Assembly: GCF_019710745.1 (NCBI RefSeq)
Contig: NZ_JAHKJW010000016.1
Coordinates: forward strand, 92,190 to 156,189
Direction of reading: 5' to 3'
DNA: 64,000 nucleotides
DNA from: Streptomyces beigongshangae
GTDB taxonomy: Bacteria > Actinomycetota > Actinomycetes > Streptomycetales > Streptomycetaceae
Under the pieces are notes generated by a model. It saw only the letters and a list, made by a program, of their open reading frames with translations. It made no database searches and was not told the origin of the DNA. A program made the translations under genes and the position numbers. Positions 32,601 to 39,564 of this stretch are shown in pieces; within the stretch, counting starts at the first letter, position 1; every line of letters starts with the position of its first letter.

Positions 32601-32890
32601 CCGTCACCGTGCTGTGGCTCGGCGGCCCTCTCCCGGGCCGCCGCGTGCCAGCGCCGCTCCCACTCCCCGGCGTCTGCGCCACATGCCCGTGCATAGGCCA
32701 GCGCAACGGGCAGGGACGGTAATTGCTCGCCGGCAGCCGCCCTGGACAAAGTGGCGGTCGAATAGTCCGTGCGCTGCGCCATGGCCCGGTAAGTCGGGCC
32801 TCCGGCTTCCTGGCGCAGCTTGCGCAACTCGAACGCGAAGCGCTGCACCGGGCCTGCCGCCGGGTCCAGCGCGCCTTCGCGACGCCCCAT
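29654..32890 (-). CDS. XRE-nSTAND1-WD40 membrane-anchored regulator
   Basis: 1078 residues. An XRE helix-turn-helix (FAFELRKLRQEAGGPTYRAM to LSRAAAGEQ) occupies residues 16-75. An nSTAND1 NTPase follows, with Walker A GASGSGKSS at 140-148, Walker B VVVVDQLEELF near 200 and a helical region to 490. A transmembrane helix (ALSVAAVLTLLAAVVAW) lies near 515, then a degenerate WD40-type beta-propeller from about 560 to the end (VHVWDLDGH, VTLWDRAVE, VQLWDTASA). The layout suggests a membrane-anchored ATPase whose propeller senses an external or periplasmic signal. The target is unknown. The ATG at 32890 is preceded by GGGGGGG. Such architectures are frequent in Streptomyces. Confidence 0.88.
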   Translation of the reverse strand: MGRREGALDPAAGPVQRFAFELRKLRQEAGGPTYRAMAQRTDYSTATLSRAAAGEQLPSLPVALAYARACGADAGEWERRWHAAARERAAEPQHGDGERAPYRGLARFEPGDRELFFGRERLVAQLAERVRAHRLVAVVGASGSGKSSLLRAGLIPVLRKEDSPDRRPAAIRILTPGPHPLSTHGGSMTASREPGDTVVVVDQLEELFTLCVDPAERAAFLDLLVNAADPERRLRVVIAVRADFFGRCAEHHTLPAVLRDATLLVGPMSPAELRQAVVRPAAAMGLIVERELTARIVEEAGGKPGGLPLMSHALLETWRRRTGRTVTLAAYQAAGGIQGAVARTAEDLCTRLSAHQADCARRILLRLINPGEGTPDTRRPAARTELDPADEPGEVALVLDRLARARLVTLHEDTVDLAHEALITGWPRLRDWIERDRERLRVHRRLTEAAETWAELGRDPGALYRGSRLTTAEEQLEQDELTAVEHAFLTAAVALRDQERRLAGHTARRLRRLRAALSVAAVLTLLAAVVAWQRNTDGERRLAEATSRRVASVAESMRYADPSTAMRLSVAAWRISPTLQARAALLGAMTQREQDVFTEPGARTADQRILSSDGRAMVTVGLRRVHVWDLDGHRLTGTVRTGKHEDLVDISPDRRRVLLYGPAGWKLRDLTSGASVRLSEELFDIGVNFGPNAHTLSLWSQDRPAGLWDLRRNRKLSRDEAERVMRSADHPDDRHGAVCRNSGELELLDGRGTRRLRAAGRWASVVRLACGPRDPDVYGMPPFVLPLRPDRDSLMIVTDTRIRTWNLTTGRELPPVPRTGGRRAYDVAPGGEFLVTADDRNIFVRRIGDLAEPVYRYPLKGRSVADVRLDPERRVIRYIERQSASASVARTLHLGAALDPDWRNDAPEHTPPVSRPDELYGSRLTSVAVGPDTADRVATGDATGWVTLWDRAVERRVSMFAGIPADEGDGGPRPVSALAYSPDGRILAVAGGGTVQLWDTASAQPLGDGLLTTGDTVRSLAFSGDGRTLTVRGAHTPPRTHPVGPGLVAKAVCERSGGGVAAADWRTYIPEVPYRKTC

Positions 32891-33289
32891 CGCCCCCCCA
32901 TGGACAACTCGTTCGGTACCACACGAAAGGCCACCCTTACAGCTCCTGGGAACCGTCACAACGCACTGAGCAGCGCGTTTCGGCCGATTGCCTGCTCCGG
33001 TCAAGGGAGCACGAGCGACCTCGTGTCCCCGCCGTGCGCATCGCCGGGGCAGCCGTCGGTGTGGTCGGGGGGACTTCCGCGGAGGACGGGTCAGCGACCC
33101 GCGGCCGGCGGCCGGCGGCCGGCGGCCGGCGGCCGATAGTCGGCGGTCGGCGGCCGGCCCGGACAAGCTCCACGTGTGGACCGATGCGGACGCGAACGCA
33201 GGCGCGGGGGCAGGCGCGGACATGGGGGCAGGCACGGACACGGGGACAGGCACCGGTGCCGATGCCGAGCCGTGCCGAGGGGGCGCGGG
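32891..33289. other. 399-base intergenic region with GC-rich tandem repeats
   Basis: Holds five perfect GCGGCCG units (33101-33135) and a degenerate GGCRCGGGGRCA-type array (33198-33262). The first 200 bases are AT-richer and likely contain the STAND gene promoter. No gene is supported. Confidence 0.7.
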
Positions 33290-33862
33290 CTACTTCACGA
33301 CCCTGACCGTCGTCCCCGCCGTGCCGAACTTCCAGATCGCGTCGCCGTCCGCCGCCTTCATGCGGACTCCGCCCGTCTGCGCGCCCGGCTCGGGCGGGGG
33401 CGGGGAGGAGCCGTCGACGGCGTTGGAGAAGGCCACGTAGACACCGGACGTGACGGCGAAGTAGACGATGTTCTCGATCTCCACGCCGTCACTGCCGGTG
33501 GCGGCCTCGGTCCGGGTGCCGACCGTGTAGGTGCCGGGCGCCGGGCTCACCGTCCCCGGCCACACCTCGAAGGTGCGCCGGGACGCGTCGCTCGCGTCGA
33601 TCAGCCACACACGGCGCTGCGCGAGGGAGTAGACGATGCGCCGGCCGGTGCCGGAACCGTCCGGTACGGCGACCGGCGCGGACTCGTCGGGGGCGGCGGA
33701 GGGCTTGGCGCTCGCGGAGGCGGACGGCTTCGGGCTCGCCGACGCGGTCGGCTGGGGCCCCTTGTCGGCCTTGACGGCCAGCACGGCCACCAGCACCAGA
33801 GCGACCGTGGTCAGACCGGTGACCCAGGCCCACGAGGGAAGCCGTCGGGCAGGCACGGGCAC
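33290..33862 (-). CDS. Membrane-anchored L,D-transpeptidase-like protein without catalytic Cys
   Basis: 190 residues. A short basic N-terminus and one transmembrane helix (WVTGLTTVALVLVAVLAV) are followed by a Pro/Ser/Ala linker (SASPKPSASASAKPSA) and a YkuD-like domain: RIVYSLAQRRVWLIDASD, PGTYTVGTR, FSNAVDGS and a C-terminal GGVRMKAADGDAIW with GTTVRVV. In active L,D-transpeptidases the last block reads SHGCIRM with a catalytic Cys and a preceding His. Here it is AQTGGVRM, with no Cys or His in the whole domain, so it should not cross-link peptidoglycan. A role in binding wall or protein partners is possible. The GTG at 33862 follows GAGGAG. Confidence 0.7.
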   Translation of the reverse strand: MPVPARRLPSWAWVTGLTTVALVLVAVLAVKADKGPQPTASASPKPSASASAKPSAAPDESAPVAVPDGSGTGRRIVYSLAQRRVWLIDASDASRRTFEVWPGTVSPAPGTYTVGTRTEAATGSDGVEIENIVYFAVTSGVYVAFSNAVDGSSPPPPEPGAQTGGVRMKAADGDAIWKFGTAGTTVRVVK

Positions 33863-33911
33863 GCATCTCCTCAGCTCTGACTCACCCCGCCGGAAGCACG
33901 CCCCGGGCGCA

Positions 33912-33948
33912 CCCCGTCGGAGGGTCCGATCATCCTACTCCGACGGGG
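33912..33948 (-). terminator. Terminator of the FO synthase gene
   Basis: CCCCGTCGGAG and CTCCGACGGGG form a perfect 11-bp stem around 15 bases. It lies about 100 bases beyond the FO synthase stop codon. Confidence 0.7.
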
Positions 33949-34046
33949 GAGGCGCCCCGGAACCGGCGGCCCGGGAACCGACGGACCCGCTCCGGCTGCT
34001 CCGGCTGCGCCAACTGCTCCGGTTGCGCCGGTTGCGCCGGGACCGG

Positions 34047-36632
34047 TCACTCCAGGACCGGCAGCAGCTCCGGCAGGTGGCCGTCCGACCGCTCCGCCGC
34101 CCGCTGCCGCTCCTCGGGCACCGGCCCGTACAGCGTCGTACGCGGCTTCGCCGGGCGGCCCGCCGCCTCCGCCACCGCGATCAGGTCCTTGACCGACTTG
34201 TACGAGCCGTAGCTCGACCCCGCCATACGGGAGATGGTCTCCTCCATCAGCGTCCCGCCGAGGTCGTTGGCGCCCGAGCGCAGCATCTCGGCCGCGCCCT
34301 CCGTGCCCAGCTTCACCCAGCTCGTCTGGATGTTGGGGATGTGGGGGTGCAGCAGGAGCCTCGCCATCGCCATCACCGCGCGGTTGTCGCGGGTCGTCGG
34401 GCCGGGCCGGGCGATCCCCGCCAGGTAGACGGGCGCGTTGGTGTGGATGAAGGGGAGGGTCACGAACTCCGTGAAACCGCCCGTCCGCTGCTGGATGCGG
34501 GAGAGCGTGCGGAAGTGGCCCAGCCAGTGGCGGGGCTGGTCCACGTGCCCGTACATCATCGTCGAGGACGAGCGGATGCCCAGCTCGTGCGCGGTGGTGA
34601 CGACCTCGATCCAGGTCGCGGTGGGGAGCTTGCCCTTGGTGAGGACCCAGCGGACCTCGTCGTCGAGGATCTCCGCCGCCGTGCCGGGGATGGAGTCCAG
34701 GCCCGCCTCCTTCGCCGCCGTCAGCCACTCCCGGATGGACAGGCCGGTGCGGGTGGCGCCGTTCACCACCTCCATCGGGGAGAAGGCGTGGACGTGCATG
34801 CCGGGGACGCGCTCCTTCACCGCGCGCGCGATGTCGAAGTAGGCGGTGCCCGGCAGGTCGGGGTGGATGCCGCCCTGCATGCAGACCTCGACGGCCCCCA
34901 CGTCCCACGCCTGGGCGGCGCGGTCGGCCACCTGCTCCAGGGAGAGCGTGTACGCGTCGGCGTCGGTGCGGCGCTGCGCGAAGGCGCAGAAGCGGCAGCC
35001 GGTGTAGCAGACGTTGGTGAAGTTGATGTTCCGCGTGACGATGTACGTGACGTCGTCGCCGACCGCCGACCTGCGGACGTCGTCCGCGACGCGGCAGAGC
35101 GCGTCGAGCGCCGGCCCGTCCGCGTGGAGCAGGGCGAGGGCCTCGTCGTCGGTCAGGCGGGTCGGGTCGTCGGCCGCCGTCGCGAGCGCCGCCCGTACGT
35201 CGGTGTCGATGCGCGAGGGGACCATGCCGGGCGCCGCGGCCTCCCGCAGCGCCTCCCAGTCCCCGTACACGTGGTCGTAGTCCTCGCGCCGGTCGCCGGT
35301 GCGCCCCTCGGTGTCGATCGTGGTGTGCAGGTCGGTGCGGCCCGACGACGTGAACGCCTCCTCCGGCTCCTGCCACGGGTGGCCCACGACGGGTGCGTCG
35401 GGCAGGGCGAGCCCGGTCCGCGGGTCCGCCAGCGCCCGTACGTGCGGCAGCAGCCGCGGGTCCAGCCACGGCTCGCCCCGTTGCACGAACTCCGGATACA
35501 CGCACAGGCGTTCGCGCAGCTCGAAGCCGACCTGCGCGGACTGCTCGCGCAGCAGCTCGATCTGCGGCCAGGGGCGCTCGGGGTTGACGTGGTCGATGGT
35601 CAGCGGCGAGACCCCGCCCCAGTCGTCGACACCGGCGCCGATCAGCCGCCCGTACTCGGCGTCGACCAGGTTGGGCGGCGCCTGGAGGCAGGCGGCGGGG
35701 CCCATGATGTGCCGGGCCACGGCGACCGTCGCGACCAGTTCGTCCAGCTCGGCGTCCGGCATCCCGCGCATCGCCGTGTCCGGCTTGGCGCGGAAGTTCT
35801 GGATGATCAGCTCCTGGACGCCGTGGTAGGCGCGGGAGACGCGCCGCAGCGCGAACAGGCCGTCCGCGCGCTCCTCGTACGTCTCGCCGATGCCGATCAG
35901 CAGCCCGCTGGTGAAGGGGACGGAGGAGCGGCCCGCGTCCTCCAGGACCCGCAGCCGGACCGCCGGCTCCTTGTCGGGAGAGCCGTGGTGCGGGCCGCCC
36001 GGCTCGGACCACAGGCGGGTCGCGGTCGTCTCCAGCATCATGCCCATGCTGGGCGCGACCGGCTTGAGCCGCTGGAAGTCGGTCCACGACATGACGCCCG
36101 GGTTGAGGTGGGGCAGCAGACCCGTCTCCTCCAGGATGCGGATGGAGACGGCCCGTACGTACGCGATCGTGTCGTCGTAGCCGTGCGCGTCGAGCCACTC
36201 GCGGGCCTCGGGCCAGCGGTCCTCGGGCTTGTCGCCGAGGGTGATCAGGGCTTCCTTGCAGCCCAGCTCGGCACCCTTGCGGGCGATGTCGAGCACCTCG
36301 TCGGGGGACATGAACATGCCGTGACCGGCCCGGCGGAGCTTGCCGGGGACGGTGACGAACGTGCAGTAGTGGCACTTGTCCCGGCACAGCCGGGTGAGCG
36401 GGATGAAGACGCTCTTCGAGTACGTGATCACGCCGGGGCGGCCCGCCGCCTCCAGGCCCGCGTCACGCACCCGGGCGGCGGACGCGGTCAGGTCGTCCAG
36501 GTCGGCGCCGCGGGCCTGGAGCAGCACGGCGGCCTCGGTGACGTCGAGGGCGACGCCGTCGCGGGCGCGTTTGAGGGCGCGACGCATGGAGTTCTCGGTG
36601 GGCCCGGTTCCGGAGGTCGCGGAAGTCGTCAT
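34047..36632 (-). CDS. fbiC: FO synthase, fused CofG-CofH radical-SAM enzyme
   Basis: 861 residues making 7,8-didemethyl-8-hydroxy-5-deazariboflavin (FO), the chromophore of cofactor F420, from tyrosine and a riboflavin precursor. Two radical-SAM modules each show the CxxxCxxC iron-sulfur motif: Cys83, Cys87 and Cys90 (CRDKCHYCTF) in the CofG half, and Cys542, Cys546 and Cys549 (CYTGCRFCAF) in the CofH half. The fused form is usual in actinobacteria. The ATG at 36632 starts MTTSATSGTGPTENSMRRAL and matches the family N-terminus. An F420-type LLM oxidoreductase gene lies 157 bases upstream on the same strand. Confidence 0.97.
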   Translation of the reverse strand: MTTSATSGTGPTENSMRRALKRARDGVALDVTEAAVLLQARGADLDDLTASAARVRDAGLEAAGRPGVITYSKSVFIPLTRLCRDKCHYCTFVTVPGKLRRAGHGMFMSPDEVLDIARKGAELGCKEALITLGDKPEDRWPEAREWLDAHGYDDTIAYVRAVSIRILEETGLLPHLNPGVMSWTDFQRLKPVAPSMGMMLETTATRLWSEPGGPHHGSPDKEPAVRLRVLEDAGRSSVPFTSGLLIGIGETYEERADGLFALRRVSRAYHGVQELIIQNFRAKPDTAMRGMPDAELDELVATVAVARHIMGPAACLQAPPNLVDAEYGRLIGAGVDDWGGVSPLTIDHVNPERPWPQIELLREQSAQVGFELRERLCVYPEFVQRGEPWLDPRLLPHVRALADPRTGLALPDAPVVGHPWQEPEEAFTSSGRTDLHTTIDTEGRTGDRREDYDHVYGDWEALREAAAPGMVPSRIDTDVRAALATAADDPTRLTDDEALALLHADGPALDALCRVADDVRRSAVGDDVTYIVTRNINFTNVCYTGCRFCAFAQRRTDADAYTLSLEQVADRAAQAWDVGAVEVCMQGGIHPDLPGTAYFDIARAVKERVPGMHVHAFSPMEVVNGATRTGLSIREWLTAAKEAGLDSIPGTAAEILDDEVRWVLTKGKLPTATWIEVVTTAHELGIRSSSTMMYGHVDQPRHWLGHFRTLSRIQQRTGGFTEFVTLPFIHTNAPVYLAGIARPGPTTRDNRAVMAMARLLLHPHIPNIQTSWVKLGTEGAAEMLRSGANDLGGTLMEETISRMAGSSYGSYKSVKDLIAVAEAAGRPAKPRTTLYGPVPEERQRAAERSDGHLPELLPVLE

Positions 36633-36789
36633 CCTTCGAGCATACGATCGCGGTGACCAGGCACTACCGGTCAGGCACCGCCGACCGGGCACTACCGGTC
36701 AGGCGCGGGCGCGAGGGGGCCGGGCGCGGGCGGTGGCCGGGGGCCCGGCGGCCGACGGTCGGAGGCCGGGCGTACGGCGGCCGAGGGCT

Positions 36790-37635
36790 CTACAGGTACG
36801 CCGCGTACCCGTCCAGTACGCGCAGCACCTCCTCCTCCCCCGCCGGCGGCAGCTGCAGCACGACCTCCTCGATACCGAGGTCCGCGTAGTGCGCGAGCTT
36901 GCCCGCGCCGGGCAGCACGGCGTACGGCACGACCTGGAGGGTGCCGGGGTCCCGGCCCGCCTCGGCCCAGGCGGTCCGCAGCACGGGCAGCGACTCCGTC
37001 AGGCCCCGGCCGCCGATCGGCAGCCAGCCGTCCGCGTACTCGGCGATGTGCGCGAAGAGCTTGGGGCCCGCCGCTCCCCCGATGAGCGTGCGCGGCCCGA
37101 CGAGCTGCCCGCGCGGCTTCTGTACGGGCTTGGGGTAGGCGTGGCTGGCCCGTACGGAGTCGAACCGGCCTTCGTACGCGGTCGGTTCGGGCGACCACAG
37201 GGCCCGCATCAACGCCATCCGGTCCCGGCCCAGCTCCCGTCGCGTACTCCACTCCACGCCGTGGTCGGCGGCCTCCTCGACGTTCCAGCCGAAGCCGATG
37301 CCGAGGGTGAAGCGGCCGCCGGAGAGGTGGTCGAGGGTAGCGATCTGCTTGGCGAGGTCGATCGGGTCGTGCTGGGTGACGAGGGTGATGCCGGTGCCGA
37401 GCGCGAGCGCCCCGGTGACGGCCGCCGCCTGGCCGAGGGCGACGAAGGGGTCCAGGGTGCGGGCGTACTCCGGCGGCAGGTCGCCCCCCGCCGGGTAGGG
37501 GGTGGTCCGCTCCGCGGGTATGTGCGTGTGTTCGGGCAGATACAGCCCGGCGAAGCCGCGTTGTTCCAGTTCACGGGCGAGCCGGGTCGGGGTGATCGTC
37601 TCATCGGTGAGGAAGATCGTCACGGAGATGCGCAT
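36790..37635 (-). CDS. LLM-class F420-dependent oxidoreductase
   Basis: 281 residues with the luciferase-like TIM-barrel pattern: MRISVTIFLTDETITPTRLA, LYLPEHTHIPAERTTPYP, a GTGITLVTQHDPIDLAKQIA segment, then LDHLSGGRFTLGIGFGWNVE. The LDHLSGGR and GFGWNVEE motifs are usual in the F420-binding subgroup, and the FO synthase gene directly downstream fits. The substrate is not known. The ATG at 37635 begins the conserved barrel. It is divergent from the PHP-hydrolase gene across a repeat-rich 258-base region. Confidence 0.9.
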   Translation of the reverse strand: MRISVTIFLTDETITPTRLARELEQRGFAGLYLPEHTHIPAERTTPYPAGGDLPPEYARTLDPFVALGQAAAVTGALALGTGITLVTQHDPIDLAKQIATLDHLSGGRFTLGIGFGWNVEEAADHGVEWSTRRELGRDRMALMRALWSPEPTAYEGRFDSVRASHAYPKPVQKPRGQLVGPRTLIGGAAGPKLFAHIAEYADGWLPIGGRGLTESLPVLRTAWAEAGRDPGTLQVVPYAVLPGAGKLAHYADLGIEEVVLQLPPAGEEEVLRVLDGYAAYL

Positions 37636-37760
37636 GCGTCATCTCTACCGGCGCGGGGTTCCCGTGTCCATACCGACCGGTCGGCACATTCGTCGCGGGC
37701 GTGCGGGCGCTCCGCGTCGTACGGGTGCTCCGTCCCCGAAAGCTGCCGGTCCCCTTCCCT

Positions 37761-37774
37761 TGAACCGTGGTTCA
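37761..37774. promoter_or_regulatory. Palindrome TGAACCGTGGTTCA in a divergent promoter region
   Basis: Perfect 6-base arms around two bases, 126 bases from the LLM start and 120 from the PHP-hydrolase start. It could be an operator for either gene; no known regulator is matched. Confidence 0.35.
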
Positions 37775-37809
37775 CGGCTGAATACGAGGCTGGTGGCGAC
37801 CACACCCGC

Positions 37810-37868
37810 GCCACCGCCACCGCCACCGCCACCGCCACCGGTGACAGTGCCAGTACCAGTGCCAGTGA
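37810..37868. repeat. (GCCACC)5 followed by (CAGTRC)4
   Basis: Two adjoining hexamer arrays fill the leader just upstream of the PHP-hydrolase ATG at 37894. They are non-coding if the start is right. Confidence 0.9.
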
Positions 37869-37893
37869 CTCACGACGACCTGGGAGCAGCAGC

Positions 37894-39495
37894 ATGTGCG
37901 AGGACGACCAGCACGCGAGCGACCACGGCATCGGCAGACGCGCCCTGTTCGTGACGGGGGCCGCCGCCGCGCTCACCTTGGGGAGCGTGAGCTTCCCGGA
38001 CCGGGCGGCCGACGCGGCGGAGGCGTCCGGTGCCTCCGAGACCCGGACCGTACGCGGCACCCTGCCTCCCGGCGCGCCCGACTTCGTGTACCTGCCCGTC
38101 GAAGTCCCGTCCGGCGTACGGGAGATCAGGGTCGCGTACACCTACGAGCGGCCCGCCGTCCCGGCCGGGACGGCGGGCAACGCGCTCGACATCGGGATCT
38201 TCGACCAGCGCGGCATCGAGCTGGGCGGCAAGGGGTTCCGGGGCTGGTCGGGCGGGGCGCGCACGGAGTTCTTCCTCCGCGCGGACGACGCGACGCCCGG
38301 CTACCTGCCGGGCCCGGTCCGCGCGGGCACCTGGCACATCGCGCTGGGCCCGTACACGGTGGCTCCGCAGGGACTCGCGTACGAGGTCACCGTCACGCTG
38401 ACGTACGGCGAACCGGGCGAGGCCGTGAAGCCGGTGTACCCGCCGTCGCGGGCCAGGGGCCGCGGCCGGGCCTGGTACCGGGGCGACTGCCACCTGCACT
38501 CCTGGTACTCGGACGGCCGCCGCACCCCGGCCGAGATCGCGGCGCTGGCGCGGGCGGCGGGCCTGGACTTCATCAACACGTCCGAGCACAACACGCACTC
38601 CTCGCACGCCCACTGGGCCGACCAGGCCGGCCCGCACCCCGACGGGGAGCTGCTGATCCTGCTGGGCGAGGAGGTCACGACGAGGAACGGCCACGTCGTC
38701 GCGCTCGGCACCGACCCGGGCACGTTCATCGACTGGCGCTACCGGGCCCGCGACAACCGCTTCGGCAGGTACGCGCGCCGCATCCGCGAGGCCGGCGGGC
38801 TGGTCGTCCCCGCCCATCCGCACGCCACCTGCATCGGCTGCAACTGGAAGTTCGGCTTCGGCGAGGCGGACGCGGTGGAGGTGTGGAACGGCGCGTACGG
38901 GCCCGACGACGAGGTGTCGCTCGCCGACTGGGACAGCATGCTCGTGGCCTCCGTACGGGAGGGCCGGATCGGTGGGGACGGCCGGGACGGTGGGGACGGC
39001 CGGGGCGGCGCGGGCGGCCGGGGCTGGATCCCGGCGATGGGGAGCAGTGACGCCCACCGCGATCCCGACCCCGTCGGCACCCCGCAGACGGTCGTCCTCG
39101 CCGACGACCTGACCCGTGAGGCGATCCAGGAGGGCATCCGGGCCGGCCGCTCGTACGTGGCCGAGTCGAAGGCGGTGTCGCTGTCGTTCTCGGCGACCGG
39201 CCCGAAGGGCGAACACGCTGGAATCGGCGGGCGGTTGAAGGTGGACCGCGACGACCCGGTCACGGTCCGCCTGGAGGTCTCGGGGGCGCCGCGCTGCACG
39301 GTCCGCCTCGTCACGGACCAGGGCGTCCTGCACACGAGCCCCGCCCTGCCGGTGTCGGGCTCCGGCACGGTGGAGTGGCGTACGACGGCCCAGTACGCGG
39401 CGTACGTACGCGCGGAGGTGCGGCACGAGGTGGCGGCGGGGCCGTTGCCGGGAGCGCTGGCGGCGTTCACCAACCCGGTCTTCCTGGGGCGGTAG
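37894..39495 (+). CDS. Exported CehA/McbA-type PHP-domain metallohydrolase
   Basis: 533 residues. A twin-arginine-like signal (GRRALFVTGAAAALTLGSV) with cleavage after about residue 38 is followed by a beta-rich domain of 150 residues. A PHP phosphoesterase-type domain comes next, with the metal motifs DCHLHSWYSDG, SEHNTHSSH, PAHPHATC and GSSDAHRD, and a C-terminal beta-sandwich ends the protein. CehA/McbA relatives hydrolyse phospho- or carbamate esters outside the cell; the substrate here is unknown. An insertion of Gly/Asp/Arg repeats (GGDGRDGGDGRGGAGGRG) interrupts the PHP domain before its last motif. The ATG at 37894 follows GGGAGCAG. Confidence 0.85.
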   Translation: MCEDDQHASDHGIGRRALFVTGAAAALTLGSVSFPDRAADAAEASGASETRTVRGTLPPGAPDFVYLPVEVPSGVREIRVAYTYERPAVPAGTAGNALDIGIFDQRGIELGGKGFRGWSGGARTEFFLRADDATPGYLPGPVRAGTWHIALGPYTVAPQGLAYEVTVTLTYGEPGEAVKPVYPPSRARGRGRAWYRGDCHLHSWYSDGRRTPAEIAALARAAGLDFINTSEHNTHSSHAHWADQAGPHPDGELLILLGEEVTTRNGHVVALGTDPGTFIDWRYRARDNRFGRYARRIREAGGLVVPAHPHATCIGCNWKFGFGEADAVEVWNGAYGPDDEVSLADWDSMLVASVREGRIGGDGRDGGDGRGGAGGRGWIPAMGSSDAHRDPDPVGTPQTVVLADDLTREAIQEGIRAGRSYVAESKAVSLSFSATGPKGEHAGIGGRLKVDRDDPVTVRLEVSGAPRCTVRLVTDQGVLHTSPALPVSGSGTVEWRTTAQYAAYVRAEVRHEVAAGPLPGALAAFTNPVFLGR

Positions 39496-39564
39496 GGAAA
39501 GGAAGGGGGAGGGGAAGGGCTGGGAGGGGAAGGGCTGGGAAGGGCTGGTACCGCCCGGGGCGTC

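Noticed and set aside
26076..33289. STAND pair plus lectin called as a known antiphage system
   Set aside because: No effector, protease or nuclease domain and no mobile-element context; a defence label would go beyond the sequence.
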